This document shows, piece after piece, positions 35,882 to 46,703 of a stretch of 64,000 nucleotides of DNA. Below the pieces are notes generated by a model. It made no database searches. It was not told the origin of the DNA and saw only the letters and a list, made by a program, of their open reading frames with translations. This DNA is from Roseovarius carneus (GTDB taxonomy: Bacteria > Pseudomonadota > Alphaproteobacteria > Rhodobacterales > Rhodobacteraceae), in NCBI RefSeq assembly GCF_020141465.1, contig NZ_JAHSPD010000001.1, positions 1,036,374 to 1,100,373 on the forward strand, given 5' to 3'. Both the position numbers and the translations under genes were made by a program. The first letter of the stretch is position 1; every line of letters begins with the position of its first letter.

Positions 35882-35918
35882 CCAATGTTGACTGGTAGGA
35901 AAATAAGTTAAACATTGG
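35882..35918. promoter_or_regulatory. Inverted repeat upstream of fdhBA
   Basis: CCAATGTT at 35882-35889 and its exact inverse AACATTGG at 35911-35918, 29 bp between corresponding points, ending 21 bp before the fdhB ATG. The arms bracket a possible promoter (TTGACT at 35888). It could be an operator for the formate dehydrogenase operon, but no regulator gene is adjacent. Confidence 0.4.
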
Positions 35919-35939
35919 GAATAATGAGGGAGGTGCGCC

Positions 35940-37640
35940 ATGAATGCTCAGCAGGGATCAGGTGTCTGGAAACAGGGCCGTGGTAAGGGCCGTACGACGC
36001 CCAAGGGACGCCAGCTCGAAGATGGGGCGTGGGGCGAGGTGCAGGCTCTGCTTGAGGGTCGCGCGCGCAGCGCTGACCTGCTGATTGAGCATCTTCATTT
36101 GATTCAAGACGCTTACGGGTGTTTGAGCGCAGATCATCTGCGCGCTTTGGCCGAAGAAATGCGTCTGAGCATGGCCGAAGTTTACGAGGTCGCGACCTTC
36201 TATGCGCATTTCGATGTGGTGCGTGAGGGCGAGACACCGCCCCCCGCCCTGACCATCCGCGTCTGTGATTCGCTAAGCTGTGAGCTTGCGGGCGCGCAGG
36301 CGCTGAAAGCAGCGCTTGAGGATGGTTTGGATGCGTCCGAAGTGCGCGTGTTACGCGCGCCCTGCATGGGCCGCTGTGATACGGCCCCGGTGCTTGAAAT
36401 TGGGCACAACCATATCGACCACGCCACACCCGAGAAGGTGAACGCGGCAATCGCCGCCGGGGACACGCATGCGCACGTGCCGAATTATGAGCGTTTGGAC
36501 GCGTATGTCGCGGCGGGCGGGTACGACATTCTCAAGCGGTTGCGCGCAGGCGGCAATGGCGATGCGGCGTTTGAGGCTGTGCAGCAAACGCTGCTGGATG
36601 CGGGCCTGCGCGGGCTTGGCGGGGCCGGCTTCCCGTCGGGGCGCAAATGGGGCTTTGTGCGCGCGGCCAAAGGTCCGCGTTATCTCGCCGTGAACGGCGA
36701 TGAGGGCGAGCCGGGCACCTTCAAAGACCGCTATTATCTTGAGCGTGTGCCGCATCTCTTTCTTGAGGGCATGTTGATCGCCGCTTGGGCGGTGGAGGCA
36801 GAACGCTGCTATATCTACATGCGCGATGAATACCCCGCCGTGCTGCAAATCCTCGCCGATGAGATTGCGGCGATTGAGGCCGCAGGCCTCGCGCCCGCGG
36901 GCTATATCGAGGTCCGTCGCGGCGCAGGCGCCTATATCTGCGGCGAAGAAAGCGCGATGATCGAAAGCATTGAGGGCAAGCGCGGATTGCCCCGGCACCG
37001 CCCGCCCTTCGTGGCGCAGGTAGGCCTTTTCGGCCAGCCCACGCTGGTGAATAACGTGGAGACGCTGCACTGGGTCACACGGATCATGCGCGAAGGCGGT
37101 GAGATCCTGTCGGGGGTAGAGCGTAACGGGCGTAAAGGTCTGCGCAGCTATTCCGTGTCGGGGCGTGTGAAAAACCCCGGCATCCATCTTCTGCCTGCGG
37201 GCTCGACCATCACCGATATCATTGCGGCGGCGGGCGGGATGCTCGGCGGTCACAGCTTCAAGGCCTATCAGCCGGGCGGACCGTCCTCGGGGCTTTTGCC
37301 CGCGTCGATGCACGACATCCCTCTCGATTTCGATACGCTTCAGCCGCATGGCACCTTCATTGGATCGGCGGCTGTGGTTGTCCTGTCGGATCATGACAAG
37401 GCACGTGATGCCGCGCTCAATATGCTGAGGTTCTTTGAGGATGAAAGCTGTGGTCAATGCACGCCCTGCCGCGTGGGCTGTGAGAAAGCTGTGAAACTGA
37501 TGCAGGCCGATACGTGGGATGCGCCGCTCTTGGAGGAGCTTTGCACCGCGATGGGCGACGCCTCCATCTGCGGCCTCGGACAGGCCGCGCCAAACCCGAT
37601 CAGGTCAACCATGAAACACTTCCCGGAGGAAATCTCATGA
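35940..37640 (+). CDS. fdhB: NAD-dependent formate dehydrogenase beta subunit, NuoE-NuoF fusion (566 aa)
   Basis: Diaphorase subunit passing electrons from the alpha subunit to NAD+. The N-terminal third is a NuoE/FdsG-like thioredoxin-fold [2Fe-2S] domain with Cys in IRVCDSLSCELAG and RAPCMGRCDTAP. The rest is NuoF/FdsB-like: FMN/NADH site GLRGLGGAGFPSGRKWGF and AVNGDEGEPGTFKDRYY, and [4Fe-4S] ligands ESCGQCTPCRVGCEK. Such one-gene fusions resemble Fdh1B of Methylobacterium. The stop overlaps fdhA by 4 nt (ATGA). Confidence 0.93.
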   Translation: MNAQQGSGVWKQGRGKGRTTPKGRQLEDGAWGEVQALLEGRARSADLLIEHLHLIQDAYGCLSADHLRALAEEMRLSMAEVYEVATFYAHFDVVREGETPPPALTIRVCDSLSCELAGAQALKAALEDGLDASEVRVLRAPCMGRCDTAPVLEIGHNHIDHATPEKVNAAIAAGDTHAHVPNYERLDAYVAAGGYDILKRLRAGGNGDAAFEAVQQTLLDAGLRGLGGAGFPSGRKWGFVRAAKGPRYLAVNGDEGEPGTFKDRYYLERVPHLFLEGMLIAAWAVEAERCYIYMRDEYPAVLQILADEIAAIEAAGLAPAGYIEVRRGAGAYICGEESAMIESIEGKRGLPRHRPPFVAQVGLFGQPTLVNNVETLHWVTRIMREGGEILSGVERNGRKGLRSYSVSGRVKNPGIHLLPAGSTITDIIAAAGGMLGGHSFKAYQPGGPSSGLLPASMHDIPLDFDTLQPHGTFIGSAAVVVLSDHDKARDAALNMLRFFEDESCGQCTPCRVGCEKAVKLMQADTWDAPLLEELCTAMGDASICGLGQAAPNPIRSTMKHFPEEIS

Positions 37641-40402
37641 CTGATGCAGTGAGCATAACTCTTGACGGTGAGACGGTCAGCGTCGCGCCGGGTATGACCC
37701 TTTGGGAGGCGGCCAACGGGCGCGGCCTCGTGATCCCGCATCTGTGCCACAAACCGGCACCCGGATATCGCCCTGACGGCAATTGCCGGGCCTGCATGGT
37801 CGAGATCGAAGGCGAACGTGTGCTGGCCGCGTCCTGCATCCGTGAGGCCGAAGAGGGCATGGTTGTGCATACGGCCAGCGCGCGGGCGGTTGCGGCGCGC
37901 AAGATGGTGATGGAGATGCTGGTCGCGGATCAGCCCGTGCGCGAAGAAGCGCATGATAAATCCAGCCACCTGTGGGATATGGCCGAAGCGAATGGCGTGG
38001 TCACAAGCCGCCTGCCACAGCTTGAGAAAGAGCGTATTCCGCTTCTGGATTCCAGCCACGTCGCGATGAGCGTGAACCTTGATGCCTGTATCCAATGCGG
38101 CCTGTGCGTGCGCGCCTGCCGTGAGGTTCAGGTGAACGATGTGATCGGCATGGCCGGGCGCGGGCATGACAGCTATCCGGTGTTCGATTTTGCCGACCCG
38201 ATGGGCGAGAGCACCTGTGTCGCTTGTGGCGAATGTGTGCAGGCCTGCCCCACGGGAGCCTTGATGCCCGCGAGCGTCACGGACGCAGAACAGCGCGGCG
38301 ACAGCGCGGATTTCGACAGCGAGACCAAGAGCATCTGCCCCTTCTGCGGTGTTGGCTGTCAGATCAGCCTGAAGGTCAAAGACAACAAGGTGAAATACGT
38401 GGAGGGGATCAATGGCCCCGCAAACGAAGGCCGTCTGTGCGTCAAAGGTCGGTTCGGCTTTGACTATATCCACCACGATCACCGCCTCACCAAGCCCTTA
38501 ATCCGGCGCGATGATGCACCCGCCAAGGGACTCAACGTCGATCCGGGCAATGTCCTGACGCATTTCCGCGAAGCGACATGGGACGAAGCGCTTGATGCAG
38601 CCGCCAAGGGCCTCAAAGGGCGCGGGCGCGAAGTTGCGGGCTTCGGCTCGGCCAAATGCACCAATGAGGAGGCGTATCTCTTCCAGAAACTGATCCGTCA
38701 GGGCTTTGGCCACAACAATGTCGATCACTGCACGCGGCTGTGTCACGCAAGCTCGGTCGCAGCGCTCATTGAGAATGTCGGATCGGGCGCTGTGACGGCC
38801 ACGTTCAACGAGATCGAGAACGCCGATGTGGCCATCGTGATCGGGGCCAACCCGATTGAGAACCACCCGGTCGCCGCGACCTATTTCAAGCAGTTCACCA
38901 AACGCGGTGGCAAGCTCATTGTGATGGACCCGCGCGGTCAGGCGCTCAAACGGTTCGCCACGCATATGTTGCAATTCCGGCCCGGCGCGGATGTGTCCAT
39001 GCTGAACGCGATCATGCACACCATCGTTGAAGAAGAGCTTTACGACACCCAATACATTCAGGCGATGACCGAGAACTGGGAGGCCGAGAAGGCGCATCTG
39101 GCCGATTTCTCGCCCGAGAAGATGGCGGGCATTTGCGGCATTGAGGCGGAGGAGCTGCGCGCCGTAGCCCGGACCTTTGCGGGTGCTAAATCTGCGATGA
39201 TTTTCTGGGGCATGGGCATCAGTCAGCATATTCACGGCACCGATAATTCGCGCTGCCTGATCTCGCTCGCGTTGATGACGGGGCAGGTGGGCCGTCCGGG
39301 CGCGGGTCTGCATCCGCTGCGCGGCCAGAACAACGTGCAGGGCGCGTCCGATGCGGGGCTCGTGCCGATGTTTCTGCCGGATTACCAAAGTGTGACCGAT
39401 GACGGCGTTCGCCGCGCGTTCACCGAAGTGTGGGGTACGGAAGATTTCAGCTCTGAGAAGGGCCTGACCGTGACCGAAATCATGGATGCGGTCCATGATG
39501 GCAACATCAAGGCGATGTATATCTTGGGCGAAAACCCGGCCATGTCGGACCCCGATGTGGAGCATGCACGCGACGCGCTGGCCAAGCTCGATTGTCTGGT
39601 GGTGCAGGACATCTTCCTGACGGAGACAGCAAACTATGCCGATATCATCCTTCCCGCGAGCGCGTTTGCCGAGAAGAACGGCACTGTGACGAACACCAAC
39701 CGGCAGGTGCAGATGGGCCGCGCGGCGCTCAGCCCACCCGGCGAGGCGCGCGAGGATTGGGCGATCACCACAGCACTGGCGAACCGCCTTGGGCTTGACT
39801 GGCGCTATGACAGCCCCGCCGATGTGTTCGCTGAGATGAAGCAGAACATGGCGTCGCTTAACAATATCACATGGGATCGCCTGGAGCATGAGGGCGCGGT
39901 GACCTACCCCTCGCTCAGCCCCGAAGATCCGGGCCAGCCAATCGTCTTTGGCGATGGCTTCCCACGCCCTTCGGGCCGGGCACGGTTCACACCCGCCTCG
40001 GTGATTGCCCCTGACGATGTGCCGGATGCAGAGTATCCGATGATCCTGACCACGGGGCGGCAATTGGAGCATTGGCACACAGGGTCCATGACCCGGCGCG
40101 CCACGGTGCTTGATGCGGTGGAGCCGGAGGCAAACTGTTCCTTGCACCCGTCCACCTTGCGCAAACTGGGTATTGAGCCCGGCGGCACAGTGCGCCTGAC
40201 CACGAAGCGTGGCACGATTGACATCATGGCCCGCGCTGACCGCGCTGTGTCCCCTGATATGGTGTTCTTGCCCTTCGCCTTTGTTGAGGCGGCGGCCAAT
40301 ATCCTGACCAACCCAGCCATCGACCCTTATGGGAAAATCCCTGAGTTCAAATTCTCCGCTGTAAAGGTCGAAAAACCAAAAGAATCTGTCGCGGCGGAAT
40401 AA
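37637..40402 (+). CDS. fdhA: NAD-dependent formate dehydrogenase alpha subunit, Mo/W-bis-MGD (921 aa)
   Basis: Catalytic subunit oxidising formate to CO2. The N-terminal [2Fe-2S] domain has [18 protein letters not shown]. Next come ferredoxin-type clusters [14 protein letters not shown] and [14 protein letters not shown], then the MGD-domain cluster CPFCGVGCQ. The active-site metal ligand is Cys369 in [10 protein letters not shown] (Cys, not selenocysteine). C-terminal [16 protein letters not shown] binds the cofactor. GGAGGA is six nt upstream of the ATG. The metal may be Mo or W. The Fdh1 relatives with a fused beta subunit use W. fdhD and other maturation genes are not in the window. Confidence 0.95.
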   Translation: MTDAVSITLDGETVSVAPGMTLWEAANGRGLVIPHLCHKPAPGYRPDGNCRACMVEIEGERVLAASCIREAEEGMVVHTASARAVAARKMVMEMLVADQPVREEAHDKSSHLWDMAEANGVVTSRLPQLEKERIPLLDSSHVAMSVNLDACIQCGLCVRACREVQVNDVIGMAGRGHDSYPVFDFADPMGESTCVACGECVQACPTGALMPASVTDAEQRGDSADFDSETKSICPFCGVGCQISLKVKDNKVKYVEGINGPANEGRLCVKGRFGFDYIHHDHRLTKPLIRRDDAPAKGLNVDPGNVLTHFREATWDEALDAAAKGLKGRGREVAGFGSAKCTNEEAYLFQKLIRQGFGHNNVDHCTRLCHASSVAALIENVGSGAVTATFNEIENADVAIVIGANPIENHPVAATYFKQFTKRGGKLIVMDPRGQALKRFATHMLQFRPGADVSMLNAIMHTIVEEELYDTQYIQAMTENWEAEKAHLADFSPEKMAGICGIEAEELRAVARTFAGAKSAMIFWGMGISQHIHGTDNSRCLISLALMTGQVGRPGAGLHPLRGQNNVQGASDAGLVPMFLPDYQSVTDDGVRRAFTEVWGTEDFSSEKGLTVTEIMDAVHDGNIKAMYILGENPAMSDPDVEHARDALAKLDCLVVQDIFLTETANYADIILPASAFAEKNGTVTNTNRQVQMGRAALSPPGEAREDWAITTALANRLGLDWRYDSPADVFAEMKQNMASLNNITWDRLEHEGAVTYPSLSPEDPGQPIVFGDGFPRPSGRARFTPASVIAPDDVPDAEYPMILTTGRQLEHWHTGSMTRRATVLDAVEPEANCSLHPSTLRKLGIEPGGTVRLTTKRGTIDIMARADRAVSPDMVFLPFAFVEAAANILTNPAIDPYGKIPEFKFSAVKVEKPKESVAAE

Positions 40403-40476
40403 CGCGCCGCGACACCCCTCTGATAACACCTCAAATCACCCTGCCACCTAAGGCGAAACACCGGGAGACCCTACCT

Positions 40477-42153
40477 ATGGCCTACAAATCCGATATCGAA
40501 ATTGCGCGCGCCGCGCAGAAGCGTCCTATTTCAGAGATTGGCGATAAGCTTGGGATTCCGGGCGAGCATCTTCTGCCCTACGGGCACGACAAGGCGAAAG
40601 TGTCTCAGGCGTTCATCGACTCTGTTCAGAGCAACAAAAGCGGCAAGCTGATCCTTGTGACCGCGATCAATCCGACGCCCGCGGGCGAAGGCAAGACGAC
40701 GACGACCGTGGGTCTGGGCGATGGCCTGAACCGGATCGGCAAAAAGGCGATGGTCTGTATCCGCGAGGCGAGCCTTGGCCCGAACTTCGGGATGAAAGGT
40801 GGCGCGGCCGGTGGCGGTTATGCGCAAGTCGTGCCGATGGAGGATATGAACCTCCACTTCACCGGCGATTTCCACGCGATCACCTCGGCCCATGCGCTTC
40901 TGAGCGCGATGCTCGACAACCACATCTATTGGGGCAATGCGCTCGATATCGACACGCGGCGGGTCGTGTGGCGGCGTGTTGTGGACATGAACGACCGCTC
41001 CTTGCGTCAGATCACATCGTCGCTGGGCGGTGTCTCGAACGGGTTTGCCCGCGAGGACGGGTTCGACATTACCGTGGCTTCCGAGGTCATGGCGATCTTG
41101 TGTCTGGCCAGTGGCCTGAAAGATCTTGAGAAACGCTTGGGCGACATGATCGTGGCCTATCGCCGCGACCGCAGCCCGGTCTTCTGCCGCGATATCAAGG
41201 CGGCTGGGGCGATGACGGTTCTCTTGAAGGATGCGATGCAGCCCAATCTGGTGCAGACGCTGGAAAACAACCCGGCATTCGTGCATGGCGGCCCGTTTGC
41301 CAATATCGCGCATGGTTGTAACTCGGTCACGGCGACGACGACGGCGCTGAAGATCGCGGATTTCGTTGTGACCGAAGCCGGGTTTGGCGCGGATCTTGGC
41401 GCTGAGAAATTCATGAACATCAAATGCCGCAAAGCCGGGATTGCGCCTGACTGCGTGGTTTTGGTGGCGACTGTGCGTGCGATGAAAATGAACGGCGGCG
41501 TGGCAAAAGCCGATCTTGGCCCCGAGAATGTGGCCGCTGTGAAGGAAGGCTGTGCCAACCTCGGGCGTCACATTGGCAATATCAAGTCATTCGGCGTGCC
41601 GGTGGTTGTGGCGATCAACCACTTCGTGACCGATACTGATGCGGAAGTTGAGGCGGTGAAGGACTACGTGGTGAGCCAAGGCTCCGAAGCGGTCCTGTCG
41701 CGGCACTGGGAGCTTGGCTCGGAAGGGTCCGAGGCGCTGGCCACCCGCGTGGCCGCGATTGCCGAAAGCGGCAAGGCGCAGTTCGCGCCGATCTATCCCG
41801 ATGAAATGTCTCTTTGGGACAAGATCAACCGCATTGCGAAGTCGATCTACCATGCCGATGAGGTTCTGGCGGACAAGAAAATCCGTGATCAGTTGAAACT
41901 GTGGGAAGAGCAGGGCTATGGCCATCTGCCGATCTGCATGGCCAAGACGCAATACAGCTTCTCGACCGATCCCAACCTGCGCGGCGCGCCAACGGGCCAT
42001 TCTGTGCCGGTGCGCGAAGTGCGTCTGAGCGCAGGTGCGGGGTTTGTCGTGGTGGTCTGCGGCGAAATCATGACGATGCCGGGCCTGCCACGCACGCCTG
42101 CGGCGGAGACGATTTGTCTGAACGCTGCGGGTGAGATCGAAGGTTTGTTCTGA
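40477..42153 (+). CDS. fhs: Formate-tetrahydrofolate ligase (558 aa)
   Basis: ATP-dependent synthesis of 10-formyl-THF from formate, or the reverse reaction yielding ATP and formate when C1 units are oxidised. The P-loop is [18 protein letters not shown] at residues ~65-82, followed by [39 protein letters not shown] is the C-terminal family end. It stands between fdhBA and folD, where it would connect methylene-THF oxidation to formate dehydrogenase and conserve one ATP. Confidence 0.98.
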   Translation: MAYKSDIEIARAAQKRPISEIGDKLGIPGEHLLPYGHDKAKVSQAFIDSVQSNKSGKLILVTAINPTPAGEGKTTTTVGLGDGLNRIGKKAMVCIREASLGPNFGMKGGAAGGGYAQVVPMEDMNLHFTGDFHAITSAHALLSAMLDNHIYWGNALDIDTRRVVWRRVVDMNDRSLRQITSSLGGVSNGFAREDGFDITVASEVMAILCLASGLKDLEKRLGDMIVAYRRDRSPVFCRDIKAAGAMTVLLKDAMQPNLVQTLENNPAFVHGGPFANIAHGCNSVTATTTALKIADFVVTEAGFGADLGAEKFMNIKCRKAGIAPDCVVLVATVRAMKMNGGVAKADLGPENVAAVKEGCANLGRHIGNIKSFGVPVVVAINHFVTDTDAEVEAVKDYVVSQGSEAVLSRHWELGSEGSEALATRVAAIAESGKAQFAPIYPDEMSLWDKINRIAKSIYHADEVLADKKIRDQLKLWEEQGYGHLPICMAKTQYSFSTDPNLRGAPTGHSVPVREVRLSAGAGFVVVVCGEIMTMPGLPRTPAAETICLNAAGEIEGLF

Positions 42154-42238
42154 TCGAGGGGGCGGGGCTTGGGGGGCATTGAACCCCCCGCGCCCCGGTC
42201 GCCGCCCCTTTGGGGAGGCTTCCTTGCGCTCCGCGCGG

Positions 42239-42260
42239 GGATACTTTTGGCAAGAAGATG
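42239..42260 (+). repeat. Dispersed intergenic repeat, copy 4
   Basis: GGATACTTTTGGCAAGAAGA and two more bases: 20 of 22 positions identical to the 3692 copy. It is preceded by a GC-rich run (GCGCTCCGCGCGG) and lies between fhs and folD. Confidence 0.7.
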
Positions 42261-42319
42261 ATGGGTGGGATAAGTAATCTTACACCATCCGTGAAATCAG
42301 AGACATGAAGGAGCGCGTG

Positions 42320-43210
42320 ATGATGGCGCAAGTGATTGATGGCAAGGCTTTTGCGGGCCGGGTGCGGGCACAAGTGGGCGAGCATGTTGGGCGTCTGAAA
42401 GCGGAGCATGGGCTTGTTCCCGGCCTCGCCGTTGTGCTTGTGGGGGAAGACCCTGCGAGCCAGGTTTATGTCCGCTCCAAGGGCAAGCAGACTGTTGAAG
42501 TCGGTATGAAGAGTGTCGAGCATCGGCTTGAGGTGGATACGTCGGAGGCGGATTTGCTGGCGCTGATCAAGGCGCTTAATGCTGATGAGAGTATCCACGG
42601 GATTCTGGTACAGCTGCCCCTGCCGAAGCATTTGAATGAGGAGTTGGTTATCGGCTCCATCGACCCGGCGAAGGATGTGGACGGGTTTCATATCTCGAAT
42701 GTCGGCCTGCTTGGCACCGGGCAAAAGAGCATGGTGCCCTGCACGCCCTTGGGTTGTTTGATGATGCTGCGGGATCATCACGGGAGCCTGTCGGGGATGG
42801 ATGCGGTCGTGATCGGGCGCAGCAATATCGTGGGCAAACCGATGGCGCAGCTTTTGCTGGGTGACAGCTGCACCGTGACGATTGCGCATAGTCGGACCAA
42901 AGACTTGGCGGACGTGGTGCGGCGCGCCGATATCGTGGTGGCGGCGGTGGGCCGTCCCGAGATGGTGCCCGGTGACTGGATCAAGCCGGGTGCGACGGTG
43001 ATTGATGTAGGGATCAACCGGGTGCCAAACGGCGAGAAGACGCGGCTTGTGGGGGATGTGGATTATGACAGCTGTGCGGCTGTGGCGGGGGCGATTACGC
43101 CCGTGCCGGGCGGCGTGGGGCCGATGACCATAGCGTGTCTTTTGGCCAATACGCTGACCGCGTGTTGCCGGGCAAATGGCCTGCCGGAGCCTGAAGGTCT
43201 GACGGCCTAA
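42320..43210 (+). CDS. folD: Bifunctional methylene-THF dehydrogenase / methenyl-THF cyclohydrolase (296 aa)
   Basis: Interconverts 5,10-methylene-, methenyl- and 10-formyl-THF with NADP. The catalytic YxxxK motif is in [17 protein letters not shown], the [14 protein letters not shown] loop and the dinucleotide motif [18 protein letters not shown] follow, and [18 protein letters not shown] ends the fold. ATG 42320 has AAGGAG six nt upstream. A neighbouring ATG three bases on is equally good. Together with fhs and fdhBA it oxidises C1 units released from methylated amines. The stop overlaps the convergent EamA gene by 4 nt (CTAA). Confidence 0.97.
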   Translation: MMAQVIDGKAFAGRVRAQVGEHVGRLKAEHGLVPGLAVVLVGEDPASQVYVRSKGKQTVEVGMKSVEHRLEVDTSEADLLALIKALNADESIHGILVQLPLPKHLNEELVIGSIDPAKDVDGFHISNVGLLGTGQKSMVPCTPLGCLMMLRDHHGSLSGMDAVVIGRSNIVGKPMAQLLLGDSCTVTIAHSRTKDLADVVRRADIVVAAVGRPEMVPGDWIKPGATVIDVGINRVPNGEKTRLVGDVDYDSCAAVAGAITPVPGGVGPMTIACLLANTLTACCRANGLPEPEGLTA

Positions 43211-44052
43211 ATCAGAGCCAGATAGCCGATTGAGGCGAAGGCAAGCGCGACCCCGGCCCATTGGCCGGGGGTGACGCGCTCCTTCAGGAAGACCCACGCA
43301 AGCAGGATGGTGATCATCCCGAAGGTGGAGGCCGCGACGGCCGCAAATTCGGGCCGTGGCAGTCCGCCTGCATAGATAACGATCCCCAACGCCACGCAGT
43401 CCAAAAGCCCCATCAGAGCGAGCAGTGGCCATGCCGATCGCGCCGGTATCTGCCGCTGCCCCGAAGCCAAGAGCAGCACCAAAACGGTGCCGACCGCCAT
43501 AAGGCGTGTGACCAGAATAACTGGGAATTCGCTGCCTGCCTGACTTGCGGATTGGCCCAGAGCGAAGGCCATGAAAAACCCGACCGCGCCTGCCAAGGCC
43601 CAGAGCATGGCGGCGCGTTTTCTGCCGCCGACATCCTCGTCATCGGTCAGGATACCCACGATGCCGACCCCGGCGATAACGCAAAAGACAGCCAGCCATT
43701 GATCCCAGCTGACCGCTTGGCCCGAGGCTGCGGCCCACGCGATCGACAGCGCTGGGTAGGAGCCGACGATGGGCGCCACCAGCCGGACCGGACCGATCCC
43801 GAAGGACTTGTAGAGCCCGACGCAAGCGAGGATAAAGGCCAGCCCGCTTGCCGCACTTAGCCCGTAGGCGCGCGCGCCCATTTGCGACCAGTCGCCAAGG
43901 CCAAACGCCACAGGCCCCATGATCAGCGAGCCCACGATCAAAACCGTGGTGAGTGCGGGTAAAATACCGCTGCGCTGTGAGACGTAGCGGACGCAGATAT
44001 CGTGAATACCCCAGCACAGGGCCGCGATGAGGCCAACGCCAAGCGTGAGCAT
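43207..44052 (-). CDS. DMT-superfamily (EamA) transporter (281 aa)
   Basis: Ten hydrophobic helices arranged as two EamA repeats, the first starting [20 protein letters not shown] and the second near [20 protein letters not shown]. The C-terminal half ends in the family-like [19 protein letters not shown]. The substrate is unknown. It directly follows the 54-aa membrane protein gene (TGA then ATG), indicating coupled translation. Confidence 0.88.
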   Translation of the reverse strand: MLTLGVGLIAALCWGIHDICVRYVSQRSGILPALTTVLIVGSLIMGPVAFGLGDWSQMGARAYGLSAASGLAFILACVGLYKSFGIGPVRLVAPIVGSYPALSIAWAAASGQAVSWDQWLAVFCVIAGVGIVGILTDDEDVGGRKRAAMLWALAGAVGFFMAFALGQSASQAGSEFPVILVTRLMAVGTVLVLLLASGQRQIPARSAWPLLALMGLLDCVALGIVIYAGGLPRPEFAAVAASTFGMITILLAWVFLKERVTPGQWAGVALAFASIGYLALI

Positions 44053-44217
44053 TCAGCGACCTTTCCTGAAAAACGGGATCATGAAGACGAAGCAAGCCAC
44101 CAAAAAGAAGGCAGAGCCGAACATGGCCCAGAAATGCCCGATGCTTGCGATGCAAAATCCAATTGCCGAGATGATGAAAAGCACCCAGCCCAGAAAATTA
44201 ATTTGATGATTCGTCAT
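44053..44217 (-). CDS. Two-helix small membrane protein (54 aa)
   Basis: MTNHQINFLGWVLFIISAIG starts a protein of two hydrophobic segments (about residues 8-24 and 30-48) ending in the basic FFRKGR. It is transcribed with the EamA transporter, whose ATG abuts its stop codon. The longer open frame upstream is unlikely to be translated. No family is recognised. Confidence 0.6.
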   Translation of the reverse strand: MTNHQINFLGWVLFIISAIGFCIASIGHFWAMFGSAFFLVACFVFMIPFFRKGR

Positions 44218-44333
44218 GCGCGTTGCATCGTCCAGCTTGCGAGGTGCGCCACTTGGCGATATTCTTAGTGTTAAATAATTTTTCCACAGATGCAACAAGG
44301 CCTCTTGGCCGCGGCATCAGGGAGGACGACGAA

Positions 44334-46703
44334 ATGCTTGATGATCCATACCCCAAAGTTCAGCCTGGCCCGCCGCGTCCCAGCGAAATCATTCAGCCGC
44401 GCGTTTTCTCGCTCCCCCAAGGGGTTGAGCGATATGTGGTCGAAGGCGGCGGCGCGATCCTGATCCCTGTGGAGGCAGGTGACAAATTCAGTGTGAGCAA
44501 TGATGAGGGCGGACAACCCTGCGAGATTGTGGCCGCCGATTCGGCTGGGTCCATCGACACAGGAATCATCGGCGCGCCCGCCAATTGCGATGCGGACGGC
44601 TTGAAGAGCCTTCTGGCGGGGCCAATTGGTTCTTTGCGAAGCCTTCGTTTGGGTCTTGAGGCGCGGGGCCTCGATCTGGCAAAGGCGCGCGCTGTGCGTA
44701 TGTTCGACGCAGGCACGCCCGCCAAAACGGAAGAGCATTTCACCGTGCAGCGTGACGGCATCGTGATCATCTCTGCCCCCGGCGGCGCGATGGATTTCGA
44801 GGTTCAAAACACGCTGACCCCGCTCACGGTGATGGTGACCCGCGCGGTGATCAAATCCCACACCAAGTTTGAGCTGCCCGACCCGCTGGCGGAACCACAA
44901 CAAAGCATCCGCATCGAGAATGCCACGGCTGAAGCCTATTTCGTGAAAGCAGGCGACTATATCCAGATCATTGATGTGGATGGCCGCCAATGCACGGATT
45001 TCGAGTGTTTCTCGGCCCGTAAACTGGACAAGGGGATCGAGCATGCGCTGGACGTGACCACGACGCGCACATTGATGGGCCATGCCTATCCGATGCCCGG
45101 CCTGCACGCGAAATACTATGATCAGGAGATGCTGCCGCTGGTTGAGGTGGTGCAGGATACCTGTGGGCGCCACGATGCCTTCGCGCTGGCCTGCTCGGCT
45201 AAATACTATGATGATATAGGCTATCCTGGCCATGTGAATTGCTCGGAGAATTTCAACAAGGCGCTGGCGCAGTATAATGTTGGCGGGCGCCCCGGTTGGA
45301 TGGCGATCAACTTCTTCTTCAACACGTTCCTTGATGATCACGGTGTCATGTATCTTGATGAGCCATGGTCGCGCCCCGGCGATTACGTTCTTTTGCGCGC
45401 GCTGACCGATCTGGTCTGCGTAAGCTCTGCCTGTCCCGACGATACCAGCGCCGCCAACGGCTGGAACCCCACCGATATTCACATTCGGACCTATAGCGGG
45501 TCCGAAACATTCCAAAAGTCGGTCGCCTATCGCCCGACGCCAGATTCCGAGGCAAAGATGACAAAACAGACCGGTTTCCACGACAGCTTTGCCAAACACA
45601 CCCGTAACTTCATCGAGTATAATGGCTATTGGCTGGCCAGTTGCTTTGCCGAGGCGGGGCCGATTGAAGAATACTGGGCCTGCCGCAAAGAGGCGGTGAT
45701 CATGGATCTCAGCCCGCTGCGCAAGTTTGAGATCACCGGACCGGACGCCGAGGCGCTGTGCCAGTATATCTTCACGCGCAACATGAAGACGCTGGCTGTG
45801 GGCGGGGTGGTTTATACCTCCATGTGCTATCCGCACGGTGGCATGATCGACGATGGCACGGTGTTCCGTCTGGACAAGGACAATTTCCGCTGGATCGGTG
45901 GCAGCGACTACGGCGGAGAATGGATCCGTGAGCAGGCAGAGAAACTTGGGCTCAAAGTGCTTGTGCGGTCCTCCACGGATCAGCTGCATAACGTGGCCGT
46001 CCAAGGGCCAAACTCCCGCGACCTCCTGCGTGAGCTTGTCTGGACTGCGCCGCACAACCCCGAGTTCGATCAGCTGGGATGGTTCCGTCACACGCCCGCG
46101 CGGCTGCGCAGCGAGACAGGCACGCCCTTCGTTGTCTCGCGCACCGGCTATACTGGCGAGCTTGGCTACGAGGTGATGTGCCATCCCAAGGATTGTGCCG
46201 AGATTTTTGACGCGATCTGGGAGGTTGGAAAGAACTATGGCCTGAAGCCTATGGGGCTTGAGGCGCTGGATATGGTGCGCATCGAGGCCGGTTTGATCTT
46301 TGCGGGCTATGATTTCTCCGACCAGACGGATCCGTTTGAGGCGGGTGTGGGCTTTACCGTGCCGCTCAAATCCAAAGAAGATGACTTCATTGGGCGCGAC
46401 GCGCTGATCCGGCGCAAGGAGCATCCTGTGCGCCGCATGGTTGGCCTTGAGATCGACAGCAACGTCGGCGTGGATCACGGAGATTGCATCCATATCGGCC
46501 GCGCGCAGATTGGCGAGGTCACGTCCTCCATGCGCTCTCCCCTCTTGGGCAAGAATATCGCGCTCGCGCGGATTGATGTGACCCATGCGGAGTTCGGCAC
46601 AGCGGTGGAAGTGGGCAAACTCGACGGCCACCAAAAGCGTCTGCCCGCCACGATCGTGCCTTTCGCGGCCTATGATCCCAAGAAAGAACGCCCACGCTCA
46701 TGA
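44334..46703 (+). CDS. tdm: Trimethylamine-N-oxide demethylase (789 aa)
   Basis: Splits TMAO into dimethylamine and formaldehyde, with tetrahydrofolate as C1 acceptor. An N-terminal DUF1989 half (to about residue 400) holds a cysteine/histidine-rich metal site, seen in GRQCTDFECFS and GYPGHVNCSENF. The C-terminal half (about 420-789) is a GcvT-like THF-binding domain with SRTGYTGELGYEV and the GLEALDMVRIEAG block. This domain order matches characterised Tdm. The ATG of MLDDPYPKV has GGGAGG eight nt upstream. The gene is coupled to the truncated haemoglobin by ATGA and lies close to tmm. Confidence 0.92.
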   Translation: MLDDPYPKVQPGPPRPSEIIQPRVFSLPQGVERYVVEGGGAILIPVEAGDKFSVSNDEGGQPCEIVAADSAGSIDTGIIGAPANCDADGLKSLLAGPIGSLRSLRLGLEARGLDLAKARAVRMFDAGTPAKTEEHFTVQRDGIVIISAPGGAMDFEVQNTLTPLTVMVTRAVIKSHTKFELPDPLAEPQQSIRIENATAEAYFVKAGDYIQIIDVDGRQCTDFECFSARKLDKGIEHALDVTTTRTLMGHAYPMPGLHAKYYDQEMLPLVEVVQDTCGRHDAFALACSAKYYDDIGYPGHVNCSENFNKALAQYNVGGRPGWMAINFFFNTFLDDHGVMYLDEPWSRPGDYVLLRALTDLVCVSSACPDDTSAANGWNPTDIHIRTYSGSETFQKSVAYRPTPDSEAKMTKQTGFHDSFAKHTRNFIEYNGYWLASCFAEAGPIEEYWACRKEAVIMDLSPLRKFEITGPDAEALCQYIFTRNMKTLAVGGVVYTSMCYPHGGMIDDGTVFRLDKDNFRWIGGSDYGGEWIREQAEKLGLKVLVRSSTDQLHNVAVQGPNSRDLLRELVWTAPHNPEFDQLGWFRHTPARLRSETGTPFVVSRTGYTGELGYEVMCHPKDCAEIFDAIWEVGKNYGLKPMGLEALDMVRIEAGLIFAGYDFSDQTDPFEAGVGFTVPLKSKEDDFIGRDALIRRKEHPVRRMVGLEIDSNVGVDHGDCIHIGRAQIGEVTSSMRSPLLGKNIALARIDVTHAEFGTAVEVGKLDGHQKRLPATIVPFAAYDPKKERPRS

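Noticed and set aside
44271-46634. A 787-codon open frame antisense to tdm, and similar long frames antisense to fdhA (38498-40429), sucC (24160-25512) and dmm genes
   Set aside because: Typical mirror frames of GC-rich genes. They have biased composition, no ribosome sites, and overlap well-supported enzymes completely.
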